Assembly (NCBI RefSeq): GCF_022346615.1
Contig: NZ_JAKRNS010000002.1
Span: 186,001-250,000 of the forward strand
From: Staphylococcus sp. ACRSN
Lineage (GTDB): Bacteria; Bacillota; Bacilli; Staphylococcales; Staphylococcaceae
Length of the DNA: 64,000 nucleotides
Direction of reading: 5' to 3'
The translations under genes were made by a program, and so were the position numbers. Under the pieces are notes generated by a model that saw only the letters and a list, made by a program, of their open reading frames with translations, was not told the DNA's origin and did no database searches. Of this stretch, positions 9,559 through 17,799 are shown one piece after another (the first letter of the stretch is position 1; every line of letters begins with the position of its first letter).

Positions 9559-9578
9559 GTTCATATTGAGTTCATATA
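9559..9578 (+). promoter_or_regulatory. HssR binding direct repeat upstream of hrtBA
   Basis: GTTCATATT, GA, GTTCATATA forms a near-perfect 9-bp direct repeat separated by 2 bp. It matches the known HssR operator in the S. aureus hrtAB promoter. It lies 52 bp before the hrtB start and about 83 bp from hssR, with a -10-like TATAAA at 9591-9596. Confidence 0.85.
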
Positions 9579-9629
9579 ACTGTATTAAGGTATAAACAGT
9601 AATCAAGAGATAGGGAGTGAAGTTATATT

Positions 9630-10682
9630 ATGAAACTAGCATGGAGTGAAATGAAATACTATAAATTTCGATTTATTTTAATCACGCTGATCATATTATT
9701 ATTGGCTACAATGGTATTGTTTATCAGTGGTTTAGCACAAGGATTAGGTCGAGAAAATGTTTCGATGTTGGATAATATGAAAGCAACAAACTTTATTATG
9801 GAAAATAATAAGAAACCACAAATAGAACAGTCGACAATTAATAAAACACAAAAAGATCAAATTGAAAATATTGTTTCTCAAAAACCACTAAATATTGCTT
9901 CTCAGACATTGGATTTAAAGAAAAGTGAAGAAACAGTCACTATGATTGATATGCTGAATCATGATAATCCAAAATTAAAGCAAGGCCATTATCCTAAAAA
10001 TAATACGGAGATGGTAATAAACGAAAAATTAGTAGCACAAGGTATTGATGTAGGAGATAAAGTTAAATTGAAGTCAGGAGAAAAGTTGACTGTAAGTGGT
10101 GTACTTAAAGATACAATGTATGCACATAGTTCCGTTGTAATGATGAACCATCAAGGTTTTGACAAATTGAATCATAGTAGCAGCACCATTTATCCTGTGA
10201 ATCACATTACAAAGAAAGAAAAAAATGAGATTAATAATATTTCTGGAATTACAATAACAAATAAAGATGACATAAAAAATGCTATTCCAAGTTATCAAGC
10301 AGAGCAATCTCCATTAAATTTAATGGTTGTTAGTTTATTAGTTATTTCAGCAATTGTCTTAAGTGCCTTTTTCTATGTAATGACAATTCAAAAAATATCT
10401 GAAATTGGAATATTAAAAGCAATTGGAATACGAACAAGTCATTTAATAAGTGCTTTGCTTACACAAATTATTGTAACAACTTTAATTGGTGTTATCGTGG
10501 CGATTGGCTTAATTTTATCATTATCAATGGTTATGCCTGTATCAATGCCATTTCATATCAACGCATTCAATTTAATTATCGTCTTAGCTATATTTGTTAT
10601 TGTTGCTATTATTGGTGCATTGCTATCGTTAATTAAAGTGTTTAAAGTCGATCCAATTGATGCTATAGGAGGTATGGAATAA
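9630..10682 (+). CDS. hrtB: Heme exporter permease HrtB (FtsX/MacB type)
   Basis: This is the permease of the HrtBA ABC transporter, which removes heme from the membrane and protects against heme toxicity. The 350 residues have the FtsX layout: TM1 at about 15-37, a large extracytoplasmic domain (about 38-225), then three TM segments at about 230-253, 270-300 and 310-335, with a C-terminal DPIDAIGG motif typical of MacB-like permeases. The start is preceded by AGGGAGTG. The stop overlaps the hrtA start codon (TAATG), so the genes are translationally coupled. Expression should be induced by phosphorylated HssR. Confidence 0.94.
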   Translation: MKLAWSEMKYYKFRFILITLIILLLATMVLFISGLAQGLGRENVSMLDNMKATNFIMENNKKPQIEQSTINKTQKDQIENIVSQKPLNIASQTLDLKKSEETVTMIDMLNHDNPKLKQGHYPKNNTEMVINEKLVAQGIDVGDKVKLKSGEKLTVSGVLKDTMYAHSSVVMMNHQGFDKLNHSSSTIYPVNHITKKEKNEINNISGITITNKDDIKNAIPSYQAEQSPLNLMVVSLLVISAIVLSAFFYVMTIQKISEIGILKAIGIRTSHLISALLTQIIVTTLIGVIVAIGLILSLSMVMPVSMPFHINAFNLIIVLAIFVIVAIIGALLSLIKVFKVDPIDAIGGME

Positions 10683-11353
10683 TGAGCTTAGATATTAAAA
10701 ACATTTATAAGATATTCGGGGAAGGTACATCAGAAACGAAAGTATTAAATGGTATTGATTTTACTGTGAACCAAGGAGAATTTATTATTATTAAAGGAGC
10801 ATCAGGTTCAGGCAAAACGACACTGTTAACGATATTAGGTGGCCTATTATCTCAGAGTAGTGGTGAAATATTATATAATGGAAAACCAATGTATAGTGAT
10901 TTGAATCATGCAGCAAAAATGCGATTACATGAAATTGGTTTTATCTTTCAATCTTCACATTTAATCCCATATTTAAATGTAGCAGAGCAATTAATTACAA
11001 TAGGTGTTGAGGCAGGTATGGATAAAAAAGAGGCGAAAAATAGAGCTGAAACATTATTATCTAGTATAGGATTGTCGCATCGTTTGAATGCATATCCAAG
11101 TATGTTATCAGGTGGTGAAAAACAAAGAGTCGCAATTATGAGAGCGTTTATGAATCAACCTAAGATAATTTTAGCAGATGAACCAACTGCAAGTTTAGAT
11201 GCTACACGTGCGACTGAAGTAGTTGAAATGATTGATTCTAAGGTTAAGCAATCAGGTCTCATTGGTATTATGATAACACATGATAAGCGATTATTTTCAT
11301 ATGCTGATAAAGTGATTGAGTTAGATGAGGGGAAAGTTATTCAAGCACAATAG
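10682..11353 (+). CDS. hrtA: Heme exporter ATPase HrtA
   Basis: This 223-residue ABC ATPase powers HrtB. It is a LolD/MacB-class ATPase with Walker [10 protein letters not shown] (about residues 40-48), a Q-loop in FIFQSSHLI, signature [11 protein letters not shown] (about 141), Walker [13 protein letters not shown] and switch His in MITHDKR. The start codon overlaps the hrtB stop by one base. The gene ends just before a long inverted repeat that terminates both this operon and the convergent DUF218 gene. Confidence 0.95.
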   Translation: MSLDIKNIYKIFGEGTSETKVLNGIDFTVNQGEFIIIKGASGSGKTTLLTILGGLLSQSSGEILYNGKPMYSDLNHAAKMRLHEIGFIFQSSHLIPYLNVAEQLITIGVEAGMDKKEAKNRAETLLSSIGLSHRLNAYPSMLSGGEKQRVAIMRAFMNQPKIILADEPTASLDATRATEVVEMIDSKVKQSGLIGIMITHDKRLFSYADKVIELDEGKVIQAQ

Positions 11354-11368
11354 ATAAATTAAGATAAA

Positions 11369-11453
11369 AAATGAGGTTAAGACATATTATATTTGATATT
11401 TTGGGAAGAAATTATCTTCCTAATCTAACAAGTATGTCTTAGCCTCATTTGTA
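11369..11453. terminator. Long bidirectional terminator after hrtBA
   Basis: AAATGAGGTTAAGACATATT pairs (with few mismatches) with AAGTATGTCTTAGCCTCATTT. A second hairpin, GGAAGA...TCTTCC, lies inside. The unusually long nested structure lies between convergent genes. Confidence 0.8.
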
Positions 11454-11461
11454 CGTTTGTT

Positions 11462-12433
11462 TTAAAAAGTTGGTATATGCCATAAGGCAATAATACAAAT
11501 AAAAAATAATGATGCGAAATAAATTGTTAAAATCAATTTATATTGATACATAAGTGCTAAGAAATCACGGATTAAGGCAACTTCGAGAAAATGGTAAGGT
11601 GTATGGCTACCAACGCCTGTTAATTTCAACTGCAATTTTTGACCAAAACGTAATGCGCGCATGATATGAAATTGGCTAGTAACACAAACAATTTTTGAAT
11701 TTATAAGTAAGTGATCGGGTAATAGTGATTTTGTGTATTTAATATTTTCATAAGTGCTTGTGGAATGGTTTTCCATAGTTATTTTATTCAGTGGTACGCC
11801 ATACTTCACTAAATATCTAGTCATTGCAAGGGCTTCAGATATAGGTTCATCTTTACCCTGACCGCCACTGACAATGATTTCTGATTTAGGATTTTGAGCA
11901 TATAAATCGAGCGCTTTATTTAATCGCTCAGCTAACATTGGTGTGACTTCTTCTGTGAAAATACCAGCACCTAATACTAGAATTTTGTCATAAGATACTC
12001 GATTCATATTACGTGCATAACTTGATGAGCAGACTGCATAACAAATAAAGGTGTAGAGTGTACTAAATGTGATTGCAGCTAACCAATAAAATATAGCATT
12101 AAAAGCTATCGGTATGAGTGATATATAAGCACAAGATGCTCCGAATAAAACAACTTTTAAAATAATTAAAGCAAGTCGTTTTAAAAATAATTTAGAATTA
12201 GAATTCTGTAATAGATGCGCATGACTAACATAAAGTGTAGATAATCCAATGCACATAGCTATTATTAATTCTACTGGATAAGTATGGCTACCTATATAAA
12301 AAATAATTACGATATAGCCTAATATTACCTGGGAAATAAATACGTTTATATGAACGAAAAATTTTATATTAAAAGTCATGCCAATGTAAATGACACTTAT
12401 AAGTAAGCAAATAGTTAATGGTAGTATGTTCAT
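11462..12433 (-). CDS. DUF218 (SanA/ElyC/YdcF-like) membrane protein
   Basis: A 323-residue membrane protein. The first 140 residues hold about four to five hydrophobic segments. A DUF218 domain follows from about residue 150, with VLGAGIFTEEVTPMLAERL, SGGQGKDEPISEA, ENHSTSTYENIKYTK and VTSQFHIMRALR, all characteristic of the SanA/ElyC/YdcF family. A last hydrophobic segment closes the chain. Family members have been tied to envelope integrity and undecaprenyl-phosphate metabolism, but no exact reaction is known. The gene is monocistronic. A GAGGTG ribosome site precedes the start. Confidence 0.85.
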   Translation of the reverse strand: MNILPLTICLLISVIYIGMTFNIKFFVHINVFISQVILGYIVIIFYIGSHTYPVELIIAMCIGLSTLYVSHAHLLQNSNSKLFLKRLALIILKVVLFGASCAYISLIPIAFNAIFYWLAAITFSTLYTFICYAVCSSSYARNMNRVSYDKILVLGAGIFTEEVTPMLAERLNKALDLYAQNPKSEIIVSGGQGKDEPISEALAMTRYLVKYGVPLNKITMENHSTSTYENIKYTKSLLPDHLLINSKIVCVTSQFHIMRALRFGQKLQLKLTGVGSHTPYHFLEVALIRDFLALMYQYKLILTIYFASLFFICIIALWHIPTF

Positions 12434-12636
12434 TTAACACCTCGAATTTCAATTGTATATTTAATGTAATTTATCCCAATGAAATAAGCAAATGAATTTC
12501 AAAAGTACTTTGAAATTCTGGAAAAATAAGAGTTATAAATTATAATTTATGAAAGGGTTTACAATAATGGTTGTATAAATGTATATTTGAATAAATTATA
12601 ATTAAGCAATACAGAGGGGCATAGGGGTGGATACGG

Positions 12637-13101
12637 ATGGTTAAAGATATAAATAATCATATTGATTTTATGAAGGGTTTTATGAATGATATCAACACAT
12701 TACTTGCAAATTTATCTATAAAAGTACGAGAAGAGTATCATGTTTCTAAAGAGCAAGCGAGCGTTATTAGAATGCTTGAACATGAGAAGGCGATGTCATT
12801 AACAGAAATTACTGAAAGGCAAGGGGTCAATAAAGCGGCTGTAAGTAGGAGAATTAAAAAGTTAATTAATGCTGGATTAGTTCAGTGGAACAAATCTGAA
12901 GAGGGAATGGATAAAAGAATAAAGTATATTAAGCTCACGGATTTAGGCAAGCAATTTAATATTGAAAGTAAAAGGGGGATTAGTGATATAGTCAGAGATA
13001 TTTCTGGTGATTTATCAGAACAACAAATTGAACAAGCGCGTAATGTACTGGAAATTATTGATCAAAGAATTAAAAAGGTGAATTCTGAAAACAATTTTTA
13101 A
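12637..13101 (+). CDS. tcaR: MarR-family regulator TcaR
   Basis: This 154-residue MarR-type DNA-binding protein is the first gene of the teicoplanin-associated tcaR-tcaA-tcaB locus. The winged helix is evident: SLTEITERQGVNKAAVSRRIKKLINAGLV (about residues 50-80), then the wing with DKRIKYIKLTDLGKQ. In S. aureus and S. epidermidis TcaR controls ica, sarS and other surface genes. Identification rests on fold plus position ahead of tcaA and tcaB; other MarR proteins share the motif. A terminator (13158-13203) separates it from tcaA. Confidence 0.88.
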   Translation: MVKDINNHIDFMKGFMNDINTLLANLSIKVREEYHVSKEQASVIRMLEHEKAMSLTEITERQGVNKAAVSRRIKKLINAGLVQWNKSEEGMDKRIKYIKLTDLGKQFNIESKRGISDIVRDISGDLSEQQIEQARNVLEIIDQRIKKVNSENNF

Positions 13102-13404
13102 TATAATGTATTACTGATTATGAATGAAAACGATATCGTAACTATACAGTAAGTTTGTAAAACGATTGCTTCTAGTCCATAGCATAGAAACAATCGTTTT
13201 TGCTATTAATGTTTCGATATTAGACTAAATATGTATTTCATTTTAATAGCGATAAACTTATAATATAATGGGATAATTAAAAATGTTTACTTAAATAGGT
13301 TAAATAAACTATCAGTATCAATACATAGAATAATATAGTTTCAATGCATGTTATGTTAAAATAACAAGATAGTGCGAAAATTTCAGGATTACAGAGGTGA
13401 TAAA
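13102..13404. other. tcaR-tcaA intergenic region
   Basis: It contains the tcaR terminator (13158-13203) and the AT-rich tcaA promoter region. The in-frame GTG at 13372 lacks a ribosome site. AGAGGTGA just before 13405 marks the real tcaA start. No other feature was seen. Confidence 0.6.
13158..13203 (+). terminator. Terminator of tcaR
   Basis: AAAACGATTG and CAATCGTTTT pair across a 22-nt loop and are followed by Ts. Confidence 0.7.
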
Positions 13405-14796
13405 ATGCAAAAATGTCCTGAGTGTGGGGGAAACATGAGAGATGGACAAAGAAAATGTCGTCATTGTGGCCATCGAATTGAAAGGCAAGAACAAGAAAAA
13501 ACAATGACAAGAGCAACTAAAGAAAGTAATTCAACATCAAACTTAAATATAAGAAAAATCATACCCTTGGGAATTGCATTTTTTATCATTGTTTTATTAA
13601 TTATTATTTTCTTTTTAGTAAGGAATTACAATTCTCCTGAAGCGCAATCCGAAATATTAATCAATGCAATAGATAATAATGACACACAGAAACTTTCTAC
13701 ATTATTAAGTTCCCAAAATAATAGTGTTGATGAAAATGAAGCTACCGCTTACATTAAATATATAAAAAAAGAAGTTGGCATGAAAAAATTTGTTACAGAT
13801 GTTAATAATAAAATCACTAATTTAAATAAGAGTTCAACTAAAGAAGCGGGATTTGTTACAGCAAAAAATGGCGAAAAAGTATTGAGAATTAGTAAAAATG
13901 GGCGTCGCTATTTCTTATTTGATAATATGAGTTTTACGGCACCGACTAAAGAAGCAATTGTAAAGCCTAAAGATGATACAACTTATAAATTTAAATCAGA
14001 AGATAAACAAAAAACAGTTGTTGCAGATAAAAATAAAACAACTTCACTTGGCAAATTTATTCCTGGTGATTATGTACTTGATGCTAAGAAAGAGATGGAA
14101 AATGGTCAATTTAGTGGTCAATTGAAATTCAATTTTAATGACAGTAATAATGAAACAATCGATGTTTCAGAAGATTTCAATGAAGCTTATATCCAAGTTG
14201 ATTTAAATGGTGCGAGTAACATAGATAAAAATACTGTTAAAGTGAAAATCAATGATAAGACACTTAAATACAAAAAAGATAAATCATATGGACCATATCC
14301 AAAAACACAAGAAGTAACAATTTCAGCAGAAGGACAAGCGAAAAAGAAAACATTTAAATCTTCTGCAACTACAGTTAAAACAGATAACTTACGTGATAAT
14401 ACTCATGTTTCATTGAATTTTGATAAAGATGAAATAGAAAAGTATGTTGAGAAGAAAGAAAAAGAAGAAAGCAGTTTTAAAAATAAGGTTGTTAATTTTT
14501 TCGGTAAATACACAACAGCTTTAAATAGTGCGAGTAGTCAAAATGATTTTAGTGTCATTTCAGATTATTTGAAGAAAAACTCGGTTAACTATAAAGAAAC
14601 GAAAAAAGACATATCAGCTCAAAATGCTTTATATATTCAACAACCACAGATTACAGATATTGTACGTATCGGAAAAACATTTTATGTAACTGGCCAAACT
14701 TTAAAGACTGATGGTGAATATGGCAAAGTAAACTACAAGTTAGAGGGTAGTAAAGATGCTGATGATTTGAAAGTCGTTGATTATACAGAATCATAA
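13405..14796 (+). CDS. tcaA: Teicoplanin resistance-associated membrane protein TcaA
   Basis: A 463-residue single-pass membrane protein whose loss or change alters glycopeptide susceptibility in S. aureus. The N-terminal cytoplasmic zinc ribbon uses Cys4, Cys7, Cys18 and Cys21 (CPEC...CRHC). A linker and one TM segment (about residues 51-75, ending LVRNYNSPEAQ) follow. The remaining roughly 390 residues are extracellular, highly Lys/Asp/Asn-rich, and contain repeated beta-rich modules (the FTAPTKEAIVKPK strand, the YGPYPKTQEVTISA module). The start follows AGAGGTGATAAA. The sequence looks well diverged from S. aureus TcaA as I remember it, the strongest hint that the species is not S. aureus. 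It ends at its own terminator and tcaB has a separate leader. Confidence 0.92.
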   Translation: MQKCPECGGNMRDGQRKCRHCGHRIERQEQEKTMTRATKESNSTSNLNIRKIIPLGIAFFIIVLLIIIFFLVRNYNSPEAQSEILINAIDNNDTQKLSTLLSSQNNSVDENEATAYIKYIKKEVGMKKFVTDVNNKITNLNKSSTKEAGFVTAKNGEKVLRISKNGRRYFLFDNMSFTAPTKEAIVKPKDDTTYKFKSEDKQKTVVADKNKTTSLGKFIPGDYVLDAKKEMENGQFSGQLKFNFNDSNNETIDVSEDFNEAYIQVDLNGASNIDKNTVKVKINDKTLKYKKDKSYGPYPKTQEVTISAEGQAKKKTFKSSATTVKTDNLRDNTHVSLNFDKDEIEKYVEKKEKEESSFKNKVVNFFGKYTTALNSASSQNDFSVISDYLKKNSVNYKETKKDISAQNALYIQQPQITDIVRIGKTFYVTGQTLKTDGEYGKVNYKLEGSKDADDLKVVDYTES

Positions 14797-14804
14797 ATAT
14801 ATAC

Positions 14805-14838
14805 GTTGACGATACAGTTCTACTGTGTCGTCAATTTT
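14805..14838 (+). terminator. Terminator of tcaA
   Basis: GTTGACGATACAG pairs with CTGTGTCGTCAAT around a short loop and is followed by a T-rich tract. Confidence 0.8.
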
Positions 14839-15021
14839 TATTTTTATAAAGAGTACGCAATAATGATATTAAGGTATTTAAAAAGTACCTTCCAACAGAT
14901 ATAATTAATAGCAATCAGTCAATGTTATCCAAAAATATTAATATTAGTAAAATAAATTGAGAATTATATATAACGGCGATAGTTTTTATTATAGCCTAAG
15001 TTTAATGATAGGAGCGTTTAG

Positions 15022-16233
15022 ATGAATAAATCAGAAGTAACTCAAAAACAATCGAAATTGTTTATAATTATACTTGGTGCTTTGACTGCAATCGGGGCAT
15101 TATCTATTGATATGTTTTTACCAGGATTGCCCCAAATTCAGTCAGATTTCGATACGACGACATCTAATGCACAACTTACACTTTCATTCTTTATGATTGG
15201 TTTGGCATTAGGAAATTTGTTTATCGGTCCTATTTCTGATGGGGTAGGCAGAAAGATGCCTTTAGCAATAGCAATGCTTTTATTTACGATAGCGAGTATC
15301 GGTATTATCTTTGTCGATAATATATGGATCATGGTGAGTTTAAGGTTTGTTCAAGGTTTTTGTGGTGGTGCTGCTGCAGTTATTTCAAGAGCAATTTCCA
15401 GTGATTTATATAGTGGGAAACAACTTACAAAATTTTTAGCATTACTCATGTTAGTTAATGGTGTTGCACCTGTTATTGCACCTGCACTAGGTGGTGTCAT
15501 ACTGTCATTTACGACGTGGCGCATGGTGTTTGTGATATTGACAGTATTTGGCTTATTAATGCTTGCAGGCTCACTATTTAAAGTGACTGAATCTTTGCCA
15601 GTAGAACATAGAGACAGTCCTCATTTGTTAAGCATTTTTAAGAATTTCAAAGATTTACTAGTTACACCACGCTTTGTATTACCTATGTTGATACAGGGTG
15701 TTACTTTTATTATGTTATTTAGTTACATATCAGCTTCTCCTTTTCTCACACAAAAAATTTATGGTTTATCGGCGCTTCAATTTAGTTGCATGTTTGCTAG
15801 TGTTGGTATCAGTTTGATTATTTCAAGTCAGGCTACAGGTAAATTAGTAGATTACATTGATCGACTTACATTGTTGCGCTTGTTAACAATCGTACAGTTA
15901 ATCGGCGTATTGTGGGTAACGATTACGTTGACAGCATATTTAAGTATTTGGTTATTATTTATAGGATTTATTATTCTCGTCGCACCTGTAACAGGTGTAG
16001 CTACTTTAGGATTTTCAATTGCTATGGAAGAACGTACAGGAGGAAATGGTAGTGCCTCTAGCTTATTAGGTTTAGTCCAATCATTATTAGGAGGTATTGT
16101 TTCACCATTAGTAGGTTTATTAGGTGAAAAGAATTTTATACCTTATGTAAGTATAATCATTATAGCTGGTATATTACTCATCATACTTCAAATAGCTAAT
16201 TATTTTGTTTTTAAAACTAAACAACTAAATTAA
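15022..16233 (+). CDS. tcaB: Bcr/CflA-type MFS efflux protein TcaB
   Basis: A 403-residue, 12-TM major facilitator of the Bcr/CflA drug-resistance group. Family marks are the N-terminal GALTAIGALSIDMFLPGLPQI, the loop 2-3 motif GPISDGVGRKMPL (about residues 73-85), the motif FVQGFCGGAAAVISRA, and LVNGVAPVIAPALGG in TM5. Position directly after tcaA identifies it as TcaB. Its substrate is not established by sequence. The start is preceded by ATAGGAGCG. A strong terminator closes the tca locus. Confidence 0.9.
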   Translation: MNKSEVTQKQSKLFIIILGALTAIGALSIDMFLPGLPQIQSDFDTTTSNAQLTLSFFMIGLALGNLFIGPISDGVGRKMPLAIAMLLFTIASIGIIFVDNIWIMVSLRFVQGFCGGAAAVISRAISSDLYSGKQLTKFLALLMLVNGVAPVIAPALGGVILSFTTWRMVFVILTVFGLLMLAGSLFKVTESLPVEHRDSPHLLSIFKNFKDLLVTPRFVLPMLIQGVTFIMLFSYISASPFLTQKIYGLSALQFSCMFASVGISLIISSQATGKLVDYIDRLTLLRLLTIVQLIGVLWVTITLTAYLSIWLLFIGFIILVAPVTGVATLGFSIAMEERTGGNGSASSLLGLVQSLLGGIVSPLVGLLGEKNFIPYVSIIIIAGILLIILQIANYFVFKTKQLN

Positions 16234-16269
16234 TTTAGTAGAAAATGAATAATAGATATCTTACTTATT

Positions 16270-16315
16270 ATAAAAGCCCTTAATGAATTCGAGAAATTCA
16301 TTAAGGGCTTTTACT
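16270..16315. terminator. Terminator after tcaB
   Basis: AAAAGCCCTTAATGAATT pairs with AATTCATTAAGGGCTTTT around a short loop. The perfect 18-bp stem lies between convergent genes. Confidence 0.9.
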
Positions 16316-16459
16316 AATATTTTATAATAAGCTAAGTTTCGATAGTTTATAAGTTCAGTTTAATATTTTTAGTCTTTCTTGTTTTTTAAAATACTTATCA
16401 AAATATTAGAATTTACAGTTCACATTTAAAATGTTTAAAAGTATTGTTGGATAGTTATG

Positions 16460-17008
16460 TTATCGTCTTAGTTTAATAGCATTTGCTAACAAGATTTGTG
16501 CAAGTTCATCTGGGGATTCTGTACATCCTTCTCTAATCCAGTAATATATGATACCAATTTGACCACCAACTGCATAAATTACAAATTGCTTTTTATTTAA
16601 TACATTCGTGTAATTATCAAGCAATTGTGTATATGTTTCTTTTGTCTTATGAACATAGTCGGAGAATAAATCTCTGTTTGGATGTGTTACTAATATGGCA
16701 TGAAAAAATCCATAATGTCTCTTTATATAAGTAAGGATGACTTTAAAAAATTTATATAGCTTAAAGTGGTCAATTTCTACATTTTTAAAACTATCATAAA
16801 AAGCATCTAATAGTTTTGAATATTTATCTAAATGATAGGTTTGTATTGTAGACATTAAATCATATTTATCTAAGAAATAATCATAAAAAGTAGTACGATT
16901 GATACCACTATATGCACATATCATCTTGATGGTAATGCTTTCAAAAGGTTGCTCTTCTAAGAGGATAATCATATTTTTTATTATTTTATATTTGGCGTTT
17001 CTTTTCAT
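16460..17008 (-). CDS. TetR-family regulator of the adjacent EmrAB-like pump
   Basis: A 182-residue TetR-type repressor. The N-terminal HTH reads KNMIILLEEQPFESITIKMICAYSGINRTTFYDYFLDKYDL (about residues 10-52), the classical TetR signature ending in TTFYDYF. The C-terminal helical domain is of the DUF/TetR_C type and its ligand is unknown. The start at 17008 follows GGGAGGAAAA. An in-frame ATG at 17173 would extend the protein by 55 hydrophobic residues across the promoter of the divergent gene and is rejected. Divergent layout with the pump genes suggests that it represses them and itself. Confidence 0.88.
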   Translation of the reverse strand: MKRNAKYKIIKNMIILLEEQPFESITIKMICAYSGINRTTFYDYFLDKYDLMSTIQTYHLDKYSKLLDAFYDSFKNVEIDHFKLYKFFKVILTYIKRHYGFFHAILVTHPNRDLFSDYVHKTKETYTQLLDNYTNVLNKKQFVIYAVGGQIGIIYYWIREGCTESPDELAQILLANAIKLRR

Positions 17009-17043
17009 TTTTCCTCCCTCTAAAAAGAACAAAGTAATGCTTA

Positions 17044-17070
17044 CCCAACACATTTGAATTAACTGTTGGT
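17044..17070. promoter_or_regulatory. Candidate TetR operator in the regulator/pump intergenic region
   Basis: The inverted repeat CCAACA, 13 nt, TGTTGG lies about halfway between the divergent starts, near a TATAAT (17093-17098) for the pump operon. Because T residues follow, a weak terminator function is an alternative reading. Confidence 0.4.
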
Positions 17071-17138
17071 GTTTTTTTAATTTACATGACTCTATAATAT
17101 ATAAAGTGAATTTTAAAAGCAAATAGGAGGAAAGAGTA

Positions 17139-17786
17139 ATGAAGAAAATGGTATTAATAAATGTCATTACCATTGTAGTTCTTGTAATTTTAGGAGTAGT
17201 AGGTTTCCATTTTTATAATCAAGCTACAAGTTATGTAAGTACAGATAATGCCAAAGTTGATGGCGAACAAATTAAAGTTTCTGCCCCAGCTTCTGGTGAG
17301 ATTAAATCTTTTGACGTAAAAAATGACGATAAAGTAGATAAAGGTGACAAAGTCGCTAAAATCGCAGTAAAAGGTGACGATGGTCAAGCACAAACAATGA
17401 CTATCAAAATGCCTCAAAATGGTACAATCGTAAAAACGGATGCTGTAGAAGGTTCAATGGTACAAGCAGGATCTCCAATAGCATATGCTTATAATTTAGA
17501 TGATTCTTACATTACTGCAAATGTTGATGAAAAAGATATTGCAGATGTTGAAGAAGGTAAAGATGTTGATGTAAAACTTGATGGTGAAGATGCTAAACTT
17601 AAAGGTAAAGTTGAAGAAGTAGGTAAAGCAACAGCTTCTAGCTTCTCATTAATGCCTTCATCAAACAGTGATGGTAACTATACAAAAGTATCACAAGTAG
17701 TACCAGTGAAAATTGCACTAGATTCAAAACCATCTAAAAATGTTGTTCCAGGAATGAACGCTGAAGTCAAAATTCATAAAAACTAA
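17139..17786 (+). CDS. EmrA/HlyD-type membrane fusion protein
   Basis: A 215-residue protein with one N-terminal TM anchor (about residues 4-25) and an external biotinyl-lipoyl-like barrel typical of HlyD/EmrA adaptors. The motif YVSTDNAKVDGEQIKVSAPASGEI (about 32-55) is the hallmark of EmrA-like proteins. The coiled-coil hairpin expected in Gram-negative EmrA is missing, so the protein is short, as usual in Firmicutes. A GGAGG ribosome site precedes the start. The next gene, an EmrB-type MFS pump, begins 13 bp later; the two form an operon for drug or fatty-acid export. Confidence 0.88.
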   Translation: MKKMVLINVITIVVLVILGVVGFHFYNQATSYVSTDNAKVDGEQIKVSAPASGEIKSFDVKNDDKVDKGDKVAKIAVKGDDGQAQTMTIKMPQNGTIVKTDAVEGSMVQAGSPIAYAYNLDDSYITANVDEKDIADVEEGKDVDVKLDGEDAKLKGKVEEVGKATASSFSLMPSSNSDGNYTKVSQVVPVKIALDSKPSKNVVPGMNAEVKIHKN

Positions 17787-17799
17787 GGGGGGTCTATAA

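Noticed and set aside
13120..13140. cre-like sequence ATGAAAACGATATCG after tcaR
   Set aside because: The last consensus base is wrong and it lies downstream of the gene, not at a promoter.
13372..13404. GTG at 13372 as start of tcaA
   Set aside because: It lacks a ribosome site and would add 11 residues before the zinc ribbon; AGAGGTGA before 13405 is clear.
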